64,000 nt of DNA from Aeromicrobium phragmitis (GTDB lineage Bacteria > Actinomycetota > Actinomycetes > Propionibacteriales > Nocardioidaceae): positions 62,001 to 126,000 of the forward strand of contig NZ_RDBF01000001.1 of assembly GCF_003674095.1 (NCBI RefSeq), given 5' to 3'. The notes under the pieces were generated by a model that worked only from the letters and a program-made list of their open reading frames with translations, ran no database searches and was not told the DNA's origin. Of this stretch, positions 8,556 to 18,700 are shown piece by piece (within the stretch, counting starts at the first letter, position 1; the number at the start of each line of letters is the position of its first letter). The position numbers and the translations under genes are program-made.

Positions 8556-9416
8556 TCAGCCGAGCAGGTCGAGCAGGTACTGCCCGTACCCGCTCTTGAC
8601 CAGCGGCGTGGCGCGGTCGCGCAGCTCGTCGTCGGTCAGCCACCCCTGACGCCAGGCGATCTCCTCGGGACAGGCGATCTTGAGGCCCTGGCGCTTCTCG
8701 ATGGTGCGCACGAAGGCACCGGCGTCGGCGAGGTCGTCGAACGTCCCCGTGTCGAGCCACGCGGTACCGCGCGGCAGCACCTCGACCTGAAGCGTGCCGT
8801 CCTCCAGGTAGAGCCGGTTGAGGTCCGTGATCTCCAGCTCGCCGCGGGCCGAGGGCTTCAGGCCCTTGGCGCGCTCCACGACGGAGTTGTCGTAGAAATA
8901 CAGGCCGGGAACGGCGTAGTTGCTCTTGGGCTGAGCCGGCTTCTCGTCGAGGGACACCGCGATGCCGTTGTCGTCGAACTCGACGACGCCGTAGGCGGTC
9001 GGGTCGGCCACCCAGTAGCCGAACACGGCCGCACCCTCGGTGTCGTCGAAACGGTGCAGGCTCGTGCCGACACCGGCGCCGTAGAAGATGTTGTCGCCGA
9101 GGACCAGCGCGACGCCCTCCTCGCCGATGTGCTCCTCGCCGATGATGAAGGCTTGCGCGAGTCCGTCGGGGCTCGGCTGCTGCGCATAGGTGAGGTTCAC
9201 GCCGAGATGCGAGCCGTCGCCGAGCAACCGCTGGAACTGCTCGGCGTCGTGCGGGGTCGTGATGACGAGGATGTCCCGGATGCCGGCGGACATGAGCGTC
9301 GACAGCGGGTAGTAGATCATCGGCTTGTCATACACGGGCACGAGCTGTTTGCTGACGCCGAGCGTGATCGGGTGCAGTCGGGAGCCGGTGCCGCCGGCCA
9401 GGATGATTCCGCGCAT
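8556..9416 (-). CDS. rmlA: Glucose-1-phosphate thymidylyltransferase
   Basis: 286 aa, full length for RmlA. It contains the nucleotidyltransferase signature [13 protein letters not shown] at the N-terminus, the KPMIYYPLS segment, LGDNIFYG near 108 and the EKP motif near 160. It converts glucose-1-phosphate and dTTP to dTDP-glucose, the first step to dTDP-L-rhamnose. The start at 9416 has TATGTT ending 6 nt upstream on the minus strand, indicating leaderless transcription. It is divergent from rmlB and rmlCD, with repeat units in the shared promoter region. Confidence 0.97.
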   Translation of the reverse strand: MRGIILAGGTGSRLHPITLGVSKQLVPVYDKPMIYYPLSTLMSAGIRDILVITTPHDAEQFQRLLGDGSHLGVNLTYAQQPSPDGLAQAFIIGEEHIGEEGVALVLGDNIFYGAGVGTSLHRFDDTEGAAVFGYWVADPTAYGVVEFDDNGIAVSLDEKPAQPKSNYAVPGLYFYDNSVVERAKGLKPSARGELEITDLNRLYLEDGTLQVEVLPRGTAWLDTGTFDDLADAGAFVRTIEKRQGLKIACPEEIAWRQGWLTDDELRDRATPLVKSGYGQYLLDLLG

Positions 9417-9447
9417 GCACCGAACATAGCGGCTCCTCCGCGTGGGG

Positions 9448-9529
9448 GCGGTGCGTGATCGACCCATCACGGGCCCGGACACGTTGCCCACGCACCGCTC
9501 GCCCGCGCGATAGGTTGGCCACGCACCGC
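9448..9529. repeat. Three units of the GTTGNNNNNGCACCGC repeat family between rmlA and rmlB
   Basis: One unit in reverse orientation (9448-9464, GCGGTGCGTGATCGACC) faces two forward units (9482-9498, CGTTGCCCACGCACCGC; 9513-9529, GGTTGGCCACGCACCGC). The reverse-then-forward order is the same as in the two arrays around the nuclease-like gene at 28-29 kb. The units lie in the 171-bp divergent promoter region of rmlA and rmlB, so they could form a hairpin or influence expression of either gene. Confidence 0.75.
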
Positions 9530-9545
9530 CCGATCGGGGGCGTGA

Positions 9546-10585
<1,040 letters not shown>

Positions 10586-10586
<1 letters not shown>

Positions 10587-11887
10587 TGGTCAGCGTCGAC
10601 ACCACCGCCATTCCGGGTCTGCTCGTCGTCCACCTCGACGTCCACGGCGACAACCGCGGCTGGTTCAAGGAGAACTGGCAGCGCGAGAAGATGACGGCCC
10701 TCGGGCTGCCGGACTTCGGCCCCGTGCAGAACAACGTCTCGTTCAACGGCAGCGCGGGCACCATCCGCGGTATTCACGCCGAGCCGTGGGACAAGTTCGT
10801 CTCAGTCGCCGCGGGCAGGGCGTTCGGCGCGTGGGTGGACCTGCGGGAGGGTGAGACCTTCGGTCAGACGTTCTGGATCGAGCTGAATCCGGCGACGGCC
10901 GTCTTCGTGCCGCGCGGTGTGGCCAACTCGTTCCAGGTCATGGAGGACGACACCGCGTACTCCTACCTCGTCAACGCCCATTGGCGCGCCGACGCGACCT
11001 ACACGAACGTCAACCTGCTCGATCCCGCGCTCGCGATCCCGTGGCCGGTCCAGATCACCGAGATGTCCGACAAGGACAAGAACCACCCGCTGCTGGCCGA
11101 CGTCACGCCGATGGCGCCCAAGCAGACGGTCGTGCTCGGCGCGAACGGCCAGCTGGGACGGGCGCTGCGCAAGGCCCGCCCCGACTTCCTGTTCTACGAC
11201 CGCAGCACGGTCGACCTCGCCGATCCCGCCACCTTCGATGCGGTGCCGTGGGACGACGTCCAGACGATCATCAACGCGGCGGCGTACACGAACGTCGACG
11301 GTGCTGAGACGCCCGACGGCCGGCGCGATGCCTGGGCGGTCAACGTCACCGGCGTGGCCGCGCTGGCGCGCATCGCGATCGAGAAGAACCTCACCCTCGT
11401 CAACGTCTCCAGCGACTACGTCTTCGACGGCACGGTCGAGGAGCACCCGGTCGACGAACCGCTCTCCCCGCTCGGCGTCTACGGGCAGACCAAGGCCGCC
11501 GGCGAGGCGGTGACCTCGACCGTGCCGCGGCACTACATCGTGCGCACGAGCTGGGTCATCGGCGAGGGCAAGAACTTCGTCGACACCATGCGCCGGCTCG
11601 CTCGCGACGGGGTCAGCCCGTCGGTGGTGAACGACCAGATCGGCCGGCTCACTCACGCCGACGAGCTCGCCGCGGGCATCCTCCGCCTGCTGGAGACCTC
11701 CGCGCCGTACGGCGTGCACCACGTGACGGGCGGCGGCGACCCCAAATCCTGGGCCGATATTGCGCGTGAGGTGTTCGCCGAGGAGGGACGCGACCCGGCC
11801 GACGTGACCGGTGTGAGTACCGAGGAGTACGCCGCGGGAAAGCCCACCGCCCCGCGACCCCGCCACTCGGCGCTCGCCCGGAACTGA
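10586..11887 (+). CDS. rmlCD: Fused dTDP-4-dehydrorhamnose 3,5-epimerase / reductase
   Basis: 433 aa in two domains. Residues about 1-180 are RmlC-like (cupin; [25 protein letters not shown] with the catalytic histidine, [12 protein letters not shown]). Residues about 185-433 are RmlD-like ([12 protein letters not shown] nucleotide site, [13 protein letters not shown] catalytic pair). One polypeptide therefore performs the last two steps to dTDP-L-rhamnose. Such fusions occur in several actinobacteria. It overlaps rmlB by one base and is followed 22 nt later by ugd. Confidence 0.95.
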
Positions 11888-11908
11888 CTCCTCTCTAGAC
11901 TCGGTGCC

Positions 11909-13216
11909 ATGAAGATCTCGGTGATCGGATGCGGGTACCTGGGTGCTGTGCACGCTGCGTGCATGGCGAAGCTCGGGCACGAGGTCGTGGGCGTCGACGT
12001 CGACGACCGCAAGATCGCGTCGCTGACGCGCGGTGAGGCACCGTTCTTCGAGCCGGGACTTCCCGAGATCCTCGACGAGGCCATGGCCAGCGGCCGCCTG
12101 AAGTTCACCACCGATCTGAGCGAGGTCGCGGGCGCGGCGGTGCACTTCGTGTGCGTCGGCACCCCGCAGAAGAAGGGCGAGTTCGCCGCCGACCTGACGT
12201 ACGTGGACGCGGCCTTCAGCTCGCTCGCGGCGCACCTGGCCCCCGGCGACGTCGTGGTCGGCAAGTCCACCGTGCCCGTCGGTACCGCCGAGGGCCTTGC
12301 TTCCGACCTCGAGCCCACCGGCGCGACCCTGGTCTGGAATCCCGAGTTCCTGCGCGAGGGCTTCGCCGTCAAGGACACCCTCCACCCCGACCGCGTCGTC
12401 TACGGCATCCCCGAGTCGGACGCCGGACAGCGCGCCGCCGCCCTGCTCGACGAGGTCTACGCCGCGCCGCTCGCCGAGGGGACGCCGCGCATCGTCACGG
12501 ACTATGCGACCGCGCAGCTGGTCAAGGTGGCCGCCAACAGCTTCCTCGCCACCAAGATCTCGTTCATCAACGCGATGGCCGAACTCTGCGAAGCCACCGG
12601 AGCCGACGTCACCGCCCTCGCCGACGCGATCGGGCATGACGCCCGGATCGGTCGCCGATTCCTCAACGCCGGCCTCGGCTTCGGCGGCGGCTGCCTGCCC
12701 AAGGACATCCGTGCCTTCATGGCCCGCGCCGGCGAGTTGGGCGTCGACCAGGCCTTGTCGTTCTTGCGGGAGGTCGACGCGATCAACCTCCGTCGCCGGG
12801 TGCGTATGGTCGACCTGGCTCGCGAGGAGTGCGGCGGTTCGATCGTCAACCGCCGGGTCGCCGTCCTGGGTGCGGCGTTCAAACCCAACAGCGACGACAT
12901 CCGCGACTCCCCCGCCCTCAACGTCGCCGAGCAGATGCACCTCCAGGGGGCCATCGTCACGGTCACCGACCCCGAGGCGATCACCAATGCCAAGGAGCGG
13001 GCCCCGCATCTGCACTACGCCGACACCCTCGAAGCCGCCGTCGAGGGGGCCGAACTCGTGCTACTGCTCACCGAATGGGAGCAGTACGTGTCCCTCGATC
13101 CGCAGTACCTCGCCACGTTCGTGGCCGAGAAGCGGATGCTCGACGGACGCAACGTGCTCGATCCCGGACACTGGCGTGAGGCCGGCTGGACGTACCGAGC
13201 CCTCGGGCGCCACTGA
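11909..13216 (+). CDS. ugd: UDP-glucose 6-dehydrogenase
   Basis: 435 aa, normal length. The N-terminal NAD site is GCGYLGAVHA, the catalytic cysteine lies in GFGGGCLPKD (about 255-265), and the C-terminal UDP-binding domain includes LGAAFKPNSDDIRDSP. It oxidises UDP-glucose to UDP-glucuronate for surface polysaccharide. Despite lying directly after rmlCD it seems to have its own promoter: TAGACT (11896-11901) ends 7 nt before the ATG, a leaderless arrangement. It ends convergently with the next gene. Confidence 0.96.
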   Translation: MKISVIGCGYLGAVHAACMAKLGHEVVGVDVDDRKIASLTRGEAPFFEPGLPEILDEAMASGRLKFTTDLSEVAGAAVHFVCVGTPQKKGEFAADLTYVDAAFSSLAAHLAPGDVVVGKSTVPVGTAEGLASDLEPTGATLVWNPEFLREGFAVKDTLHPDRVVYGIPESDAGQRAAALLDEVYAAPLAEGTPRIVTDYATAQLVKVAANSFLATKISFINAMAELCEATGADVTALADAIGHDARIGRRFLNAGLGFGGGCLPKDIRAFMARAGELGVDQALSFLREVDAINLRRRVRMVDLAREECGGSIVNRRVAVLGAAFKPNSDDIRDSPALNVAEQMHLQGAIVTVTDPEAITNAKERAPHLHYADTLEAAVEGAELVLLLTEWEQYVSLDPQYLATFVAEKRMLDGRNVLDPGHWREAGWTYRALGRH

Positions 13217-13238
13217 CCCACGCGCATGCCTCGACCGC

Positions 13239-14225
13239 TCAACGCCGCAGGTCGGCGAGCACCTTCGTGACGACGCGTTCGAACACTTCTCGGTTACGGT
13301 CCCGCGCGTCGGCGCTGAGGGTTCGCGCGCGCGATTTGACCCGTTGAACCTGAGTGGCGTCGAGGCGCGGCGGATTCGCCGATAACCGGGTCGAGCCGAG
13401 GAAGTGCGTGGTGATGAGCCCCGGCCACGGCACGACGTCCATGTCCGACGTGCGGGCGTGCCGGCGGACGGCTCGCACGTTGTCCAGATCCCACTCGCCG
13501 GTGATGATCGTGACCACCGCGGGGTCGTAGCGGTCCAGATCCTGTGCGTGTCGCATGCTCTTGACCTGCACGCCCCGCACCTGTCGGCGCTTCATGTCGA
13601 GAACGAGGAAGTCGACGTTGCACCGGCCCGCGAACATCTCGAACTGCGGCGGGGCCGGCAGCACCAGCAGCGAACGGTGGCGCGCCGTGAGTTCGAGCAG
13701 GGCGATCCCCGCGTCGATCTCGGTATGCATGCCGACGAGCAGGGGCCGTTCGTCCTCGGCGAAGTAGTCCACACCGGGTTTGCCCCGGCGGAGGTAATAG
13801 TCGAGGCCACCGGTGCCGAGGTTGAGCCGCGTCTTGTCCGGGTGATAACCGTCCATCCGCAGGTCCCCGGTGAGCACCTGCGCCCACTCGTTGCCGAACG
13901 CACCGCACATGCCGTGCCAGTGCCGGTACTGCCACAGCGGCCCCGCCGACTCGTGCAACTCGTCGCCGGTCTCCTCGCCGATCTGCGTGATGCGGTCGAC
14001 GATGCCGCCGTAGCCCGCGACCGTCCAGGCGTTGTAGTGCGTCAGGCGTCGGGACACCTCGGCATGGGGCAGGACGGCATCGTGGGCGAGGACGTCGTGG
14101 AGGAGCTTGCCCCGCTCGACTGCCGCACGATATGCGGGCATCAGCAGGGAGCGGTGGTCGGCTGGCATCCGCGGGGCGGCAGGGGCGTCGCGGCGGTAGT
14201 GAGCGGCGAAGTCGGCGAATTTCAT
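13239..14225 (-). CDS. Uncharacterised protein with a possible PD-(D/E)XK-type nuclease core
   Basis: 328 aa, family not recognised. The middle (about 195-225) reads CNVDFLVLD, then a short basic turn, then VRGVQVKS. This resembles the strand-D...(E/Q)-x-K layout of restriction-endonuclease-fold proteins, with glutamine in the usual acidic position. No signal peptide or membrane segment is visible, and the C-terminus is basic and helical. The start is taken at ATG 14225; a longer reading is possible but would invade the promoter region of the divergent regulator. It stands alone between ugd and the MarR gene. The nuclease idea is inference from a short motif. Confidence 0.6.
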   Translation of the reverse strand: MKFADFAAHYRRDAPAAPRMPADHRSLLMPAYRAAVERGKLLHDVLAHDAVLPHAEVSRRLTHYNAWTVAGYGGIVDRITQIGEETGDELHESAGPLWQYRHWHGMCGAFGNEWAQVLTGDLRMDGYHPDKTRLNLGTGGLDYYLRRGKPGVDYFAEDERPLLVGMHTEIDAGIALLELTARHRSLLVLPAPPQFEMFAGRCNVDFLVLDMKRRQVRGVQVKSMRHAQDLDRYDPAVVTIITGEWDLDNVRAVRRHARTSDMDVVPWPGLITTHFLGSTRLSANPPRLDATQVQRVKSRARTLSADARDRNREVFERVVTKVLADLRR

Positions 14226-14354
14226 GAGCGTTCCAGGGTCGAGAGCTTCCGAGCAGCGTAACTCGATACACGAACGCATCGAGGGGTTTTCCCCAAGAAT
14301 CTGCTGATATCCCCGCGGCCGTGCCGGGACCCTCCGCCCGGATAGACTCGCCTG

Positions 14355-14798
14355 GTGGCCGACGATCCCGACCCGCTGGCGCTCGAAGCACAGGTCTGCT
14401 TCGCGCTCGCCGTGGCGTCTCGCAGGGTGATCGCCGCATACAAGCCGGTGCTCGAACCGCTCGGGCTGACCCACCCCCAGTACCTGGTGATGCTCGCCCT
14501 CTGGCAACACGACCGGCTCGGATTGACCGAATTGAGCAGCACGCTCGCCCTCGATCCGGGCACCGTCTCGCCGCTCATCAAACGGCTCGAACAGCGCGGT
14601 TATGTCGAGCGTCTGCGCTCGTCCCAGGACGGGCGTTCGCTGGAGATCACGCTGACCGAGCAGGGCCGGGCACTGCGCGAGCAGGCTCTGACGGTGCCGA
14701 CCACCATGCTGGAGCGACTCGGGATGTCCCTCGACGATCTCGAGCGCACCAACGCCGTGCTGCGCTCCATCATCGACGAATCCCGCGAGGCCGGCTGA
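14355..14798 (+). CDS. MarR-family regulator of the OhrR type
   Basis: 147 aa. The N-terminus contains QVCFALAVASR with the cysteine at residue 15, followed by YKPVLEPLGLTHPQYLVMLALW and a winged HTH (about 50-110). This matches OhrR, in which that cysteine is oxidised by organic peroxides and releases DNA. No ohr gene is next to it; the neighbour is a small membrane protein. The GTG at 14355 lies 6 nt after TAGACT (14343-14348), a leaderless start. A GGGG-TTTT-CCCC palindrome upstream may be an operator. Confidence 0.85.
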   Translation: MADDPDPLALEAQVCFALAVASRRVIAAYKPVLEPLGLTHPQYLVMLALWQHDRLGLTELSSTLALDPGTVSPLIKRLEQRGYVERLRSSQDGRSLEITLTEQGRALREQALTVPTTMLERLGMSLDDLERTNAVLRSIIDESREAG

Positions 14799-14804
14799 CC
14801 CCGC

Positions 14805-15137
14805 TCAGTGGAGAGTGAACGGGGCCCACCAGGTCAGGTAGATCCCGATCGCAGCAGGGAGCAGGCCCACGGCTAGCCACAGCACGGAGAACGGCGAGCG
14901 CCCCAGAATGACCCGCGTGACGGCCGCGGTCAGCATTCCCGCGAACGCGGTCAACACCAGCATGAGCACGGCTTCGGGGTTCTTGCCGTCCTCGGCGACG
15001 TACTGCGCGAGCAGCGGCAGAGCGATGACCGCGTGGATGGCGATCGCCAGGAAGCCGACGGCGGTCACCCGGCGCCGGACGCGGTCGAGCGACTCCAGCT
15101 CGTCGGTCACGGACGCCTGAATGCGGTCCTCCGCCAT
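14805..15137 (-). CDS. Small integral membrane protein
   Basis: 110 aa, family not recognised. After a charged N-terminus (about 1-24) there are three hydrophobic segments (about 25-47, 55-77 and 83-105), giving a three-helix membrane protein. It ends 7 nt from the stop of the convergent OhrR-type gene. Upstream (15138-15208) is a short region with a GGTACC-centred imperfect palindrome that could be a regulatory site. No function can be assigned. Confidence 0.65.
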   Translation of the reverse strand: MAEDRIQASVTDELESLDRVRRRVTAVGFLAIAIHAVIALPLLAQYVAEDGKNPEAVLMLVLTAFAGMLTAAVTRVILGRSPFSVLWLAVGLLPAAIGIYLTWWAPFTLH

Positions 15138-15208
15138 GCTGCCATCCTCGGGGTCGACTGATACTTAGGGTACCAAGCATCAGCAAAGCGCAACCCCCGA
15201 GAGGTGCC

Positions 15209-16207
15209 TCAGCCAGCCGTGACCTTGTTGAGGAAGCTGTAGCTCTCGGTCAGCACGTGCTGCGCTTGGGAGTCGGCGAGGTTGAACTGGAACTCGTGGA
15301 AGAGCCCCTTCGCCCAGTACGGCTCTACCTCGACGCCGAGCTGCTTCAGCTTCTTGGCGAATTCCTTGCCCTGAGCGGTGAGCGGATCGTCGTCGCCGCC
15401 GGTCACCAGGGTGGGCGGGAATTGGGCGGTCAGGTGCGGCGTCACCGATGCCTGCTCCACCCGCGGATCATTGAAATCCTTGGTGCCGAGGTAGGCCCAG
15501 CCGACAGTCCGCACGAACCACCCCATGACGCCGGAGGCCTTCAGCGCCTCGCGTGGATCGTAGGGACCGCTGTGCAGCAGCGCACCCACCACCTGGTCCG
15601 GTGAGATCGACGGCTCGACCCCGACCTCCTTGGCGTAACCGGCGTCGCCGAGCATCGCCAGATACTGCGCGGCGATTTGGGCGCCGGCCGAGTCGCCCGC
15701 CAGAACGATGCGATCGGTGTCGAGGTTCAGATCATCGGCGTTCTTCTCCAACCACACGATCGCCTTGTCGGTCTGGCGGAGGGGGACCGGATAGTGCGTG
15801 TCCGGGCCGAGCGAGTAGTCGATACCGACGGCGGCGTACCCCTTCGCGGCAAGCAGTTTGAGGTACGGAGCGATGTCCGATTTGTCACCGCCAACCCAGC
15901 CGCCGCCGTGCACCCACACGATCACCGGCAACGGGTCGGAACCGCGATTGCGCGGGGTCCAGACGTCGAGGGTCTCGTCGTCGCCGTCGCCGTAGGCGAG
16001 ATCGGTACGTCCGGTGGACTCCTTGTCCGCCTCCGCGGCGTGCTTCTCGTCGACCTTGCCCACCGAGGAGGTGCGGAACAGCAGGTCGATCGCCAGGACG
16101 CTCGGACGAGGGCTGAATTGCGCCCAGATCACGACGGCGACGATCAGCGCCAGGACGACGATCAGGATCCGCAAGGTCCAGCGTCCGACGACGCGCAGCA
16201 CGCTCAT
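15209..16207 (-). CDS. Membrane-anchored alpha/beta-hydrolase (HSL-type esterase)
   Basis: 332 aa. Residues about 10-32 form one hydrophobic anchor (ILIVVLALIVAVVIW). The rest is an alpha/beta hydrolase with the oxyanion motif HGGGW near 98, the nucleophile GDSAG near 170, an acid candidate in GGDDDPL near 272 and a histidine in FHEFQF near 300. It resembles hormone-sensitive-lipase-like esterases, likely facing the outside of the membrane. The substrate is unknown. It precedes nothing in an operon; the acyl-CoA dehydrogenase gene upstream ends 36 nt away in the same direction, so co-transcription is possible. Confidence 0.85.
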   Translation of the reverse strand: MSVLRVVGRWTLRILIVVLALIVAVVIWAQFSPRPSVLAIDLLFRTSSVGKVDEKHAAEADKESTGRTDLAYGDGDDETLDVWTPRNRGSDPLPVIVWVHGGGWVGGDKSDIAPYLKLLAAKGYAAVGIDYSLGPDTHYPVPLRQTDKAIVWLEKNADDLNLDTDRIVLAGDSAGAQIAAQYLAMLGDAGYAKEVGVEPSISPDQVVGALLHSGPYDPREALKASGVMGWFVRTVGWAYLGTKDFNDPRVEQASVTPHLTAQFPPTLVTGGDDDPLTAQGKEFAKKLKQLGVEVEPYWAKGLFHEFQFNLADSQAQHVLTESYSFLNKVTAG

Positions 16208-16243
16208 GGCAGTGAGCGTAGCGGTACAGAAGGGTCCGAAAGC

Positions 16244-17386
16244 TCAGAGCCCCAGGCCGCGTCCCACGATTTCCTTCATGATTTCGGTCGTGCCGCCGTA
16301 GATCGTCTGGATGCGCGAGTCGAGGAACGCCTTGGAGATCGGGTACTCGCTCATGTAGCCGTAGCCGCCGTGCAGCTGCAGGCAACGGTCTGCCGTCTTG
16401 GTCTGCAGTTCGGTGGTCCACCACTTACCCATCGCCGCGTCCTCGACGGTGAGCCGGCCGGCGTTCAGCATCTCGATCGAGCGGTCGACGAAGACCTGGG
16501 CGATCTGCTGCTCGGTTTCGAGCTCGGCCATGAGGAAGCGGGTGTTCTGGAACTTGCCGATGGGACGGCCGAACGCGTCGCGGTTCTTGACGTAGTCGAG
16601 GGTCATGTCGAGCATCGAACGGCAGGCTGCGGCGGCCACGACCGAGATCGTCAGGCGCTCCTGCGGCAGCTTCTCCATGAGATAGATGAAGCCGTGCCCC
16701 TCCTGCCCGAGGAGGTTCTCGCGCGGGACGCGCACGTTGTCGAAGAACAGCTCGGCGGTGTCCTGGGCCTTGAGGCCGATCTTGTCGAGGTTGCGACCGC
16801 GCTCGAACCCCTCCATTCCCCGCTCGACGGCGATGAGCGAGACGCCCATGGCGCCGGCATCAGGATCGGTTTTGCAGGCGACGAGGACGAGGTCGGCGAG
16901 GATGCCGTTGGAGATGAACGTCTTCGAGCCGTTGAGCAGGTAGTGGTCGCCGTCGAGCTTGGCGGTCGTCTTGATGCCTTGCAGGTCCGAGCCGGCGACC
17001 GGTTCGGACATCGCGATGGCGGTGATGAGCTCCCCGCTGCAGAACTTGGGCAGCCAGCGCGCCTTCTGCTCCTCGCTGGCGTAGCTCAGCAGGTAGGTCG
17101 ACACGAGGTCGGTGTGCAGCGCGAAGCCCACCCCGCTCGCGCCGATGCGGGTGAGCTCCTCCTGAAGGATCGCGTTGTACCGGAAGTCGCGGACGCCGCC
17201 GCCCCCGTACTCCTCGGGCATCATGAAACCGAGCAGCCCCAGTTCGCCGGCCTTCAGCCACACCTCACGCGGCACGATCGAGTCGGCCTCCCACTGCTCG
17301 TGGTGTGGCGCGATCTCCTTCTCGCAGAAGGCCCGGACCGTCGCCCGGAAATCGTCGTGCTCGGCCTCGAAGATCGTGCGTTCCAT
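16244..17386 (-). CDS. Acyl-CoA dehydrogenase
   Basis: 380 aa, typical length. Family segments include MSEPVAGSDLQ, GSKTFISNG, the second signature QLHGGYGYMSEYP, and GGTTEIMKEIVGR at the end. It is an FAD enzyme that introduces the 2,3-double bond into an acyl-CoA and passes electrons to ETF. The ATG at 17386 follows GAGGAC. The CoA-transferase gene ends 10 nt upstream, so the pair forms one operon: activation of a carboxylic acid to its CoA ester, then oxidation. The acyl chain is not known. Confidence 0.95.
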   Translation of the reverse strand: MERTIFEAEHDDFRATVRAFCEKEIAPHHEQWEADSIVPREVWLKAGELGLLGFMMPEEYGGGGVRDFRYNAILQEELTRIGASGVGFALHTDLVSTYLLSYASEEQKARWLPKFCSGELITAIAMSEPVAGSDLQGIKTTAKLDGDHYLLNGSKTFISNGILADLVLVACKTDPDAGAMGVSLIAVERGMEGFERGRNLDKIGLKAQDTAELFFDNVRVPRENLLGQEGHGFIYLMEKLPQERLTISVVAAAACRSMLDMTLDYVKNRDAFGRPIGKFQNTRFLMAELETEQQIAQVFVDRSIEMLNAGRLTVEDAAMGKWWTTELQTKTADRCLQLHGGYGYMSEYPISKAFLDSRIQTIYGGTTEIMKEIVGRGLGL

Positions 17387-17396
17387 GGCGGTGTCC

Positions 17397-18563
17397 TCAC
17401 TTCTGAACGGCAATGCCGTCGGCGATCAGCTCGTCGACGTCGTCGATTCCCCACGCGGCGAGCGCCTCGCGGGTCTGTGCTCCCGGCCGGGCCGGAGGCG
17501 TGGTCAAGGTGGCCGGCGTGGCGGAGAACCGCGGCGCCGGCGCCGGCTGCATGAGCCCCTCGTGCTCGACGTAAGTGCCCCGCGCCGCGTTGTGGGGGTG
17601 GTGCGGCGCCTCGTCGAGCGGCAGCACGGGCGCGACGCACGCGTCCGTCGGCGCGAAGATCTCGGTCCATTCGGCTTGTGTCTTGGTGACGAAGACGGCC
17701 GCGAGTCGCTCGCGCAGCGCTCCCCACTGCGCGATGTCGTTGCGGTCCGGCAGGTCGTCGACCCCGTGCTCGGCGAGCGTCGCCTCCATCGCCGCCCAGA
17801 ACTGCGGTTCCAGGCCCCCGACGCTCATCCAGCGCCCGTCCGAGGTCTCGTAGACGTCGTAGAACGGCGCGCCGGTGTCCAGCAGGTTGGTGCCCCGCCG
17901 GGTGTTCCAGGCCCCCGACTGTTGCATGGAGACGATCATCGAGAGCAGGTGCGCGACGCCGTCGGTGATCGCGGCGTCCACGACCTGCCCCTCCCCGCTC
18001 TGCCGGGCATGGGTGAGCGCCGCCAGCACGCCGGCGACGAGGTAGAGGGCGCCGCCACCGAAGTCGCCGAGCAGGTTGATCGGCACTTGCGGCGGGCCGC
18101 CGGCGCGGCCGATCGGATCGAGCCCTCCGGCCACGGCGATGTAGTTGATGTCGTGCCCGGCGGTGGACGAGAGCGGTCCGTCCTGCCCCCAACCGGTCAT
18201 CCGCCCGTAGACGAGCCGAGGGTTGCGGGCGTGGCAGTCCTTCGGCCCGATCCCGAGGCGCTCGGCGACACCGGGCCGGAATCCCTCGATGAGGATGTCC
18301 GCCGGCTCGACGAGCCGCAGCACCGTATCCCGGCCGCGGTCGGACTTGAGGTTCAGCGCCACGCTCGGGCGGCCGCGGCCGAGGATGTCCCGCTCGGGCG
18401 GCGCGACGCGAAGGGCACCTCCTCCGGGCCGGTCGACACGGATGACGTCGGCACCGAGGTCGGCGAGCATCATCGCCGCGAAGGGACCCGGACCGATGCC
18501 GACGAGCTCGACGACGCGAACGCCGTGCAACGGGCCGGAAGGTGTGGGCGAGGTCACGGTCAC
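17397..18563 (-). CDS. Family III CoA-transferase (CaiB/BaiF type)
   Basis: 388 aa. It starts with GVRVVELVGIGPGPFAAMMLADLGADVI and carries the conserved aspartate region AGHDINYIA (about 170) and GGGALYLVAG. Such enzymes move CoA between carboxylic acids; alpha-methylacyl-CoA racemases share the fold. The GTG at 18563 directly follows a perfect 12-bp palindrome, and a TACTGT hexamer inside that palindrome ends 7 nt before it, suggesting a leaderless, tightly repressed message. A second GTG at 18557 would remove two residues. It heads the operon with the acyl-CoA dehydrogenase. Confidence 0.92.
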   Translation of the reverse strand: MTVTSPTPSGPLHGVRVVELVGIGPGPFAAMMLADLGADVIRVDRPGGGALRVAPPERDILGRGRPSVALNLKSDRGRDTVLRLVEPADILIEGFRPGVAERLGIGPKDCHARNPRLVYGRMTGWGQDGPLSSTAGHDINYIAVAGGLDPIGRAGGPPQVPINLLGDFGGGALYLVAGVLAALTHARQSGEGQVVDAAITDGVAHLLSMIVSMQQSGAWNTRRGTNLLDTGAPFYDVYETSDGRWMSVGGLEPQFWAAMEATLAEHGVDDLPDRNDIAQWGALRERLAAVFVTKTQAEWTEIFAPTDACVAPVLPLDEAPHHPHNAARGTYVEHEGLMQPAPAPRFSATPATLTTPPARPGAQTREALAAWGIDDVDELIADGIAVQK

Positions 18564-18590
18564 GATAGTGACAGTAACACTGTCACTATC
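18564..18590. promoter_or_regulatory. Perfect palindromic operator of the CoA-transferase operon
   Basis: Two perfect 12-bp arms, GATAGTGACAGT (18564-18575) and ACTGTCACTATC (18579-18590), flank a 3-nt centre. It abuts the CoA-transferase GTG and contains its likely -10 box, so binding would block transcription. The half-site GTGACAGTAAC recurs exactly at 41406-41416 in front of a TetR-family gene, which makes that TetR protein the best candidate for binding here. TGTCAC repeats near 18660-18685, before the divergent hydrolase gene, may be weaker sites. Confidence 0.75.
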
Positions 18591-18700
18591 AAAAGCCGAG
18601 AGGCGGTCCGTCGCAGCGGCGCCTGCGACGGCGAGACCGTGACACCGGTCGCCGTTCATGTCACACTGCCGATGTCACATTCGCCGGACAAGGAGCGTCC

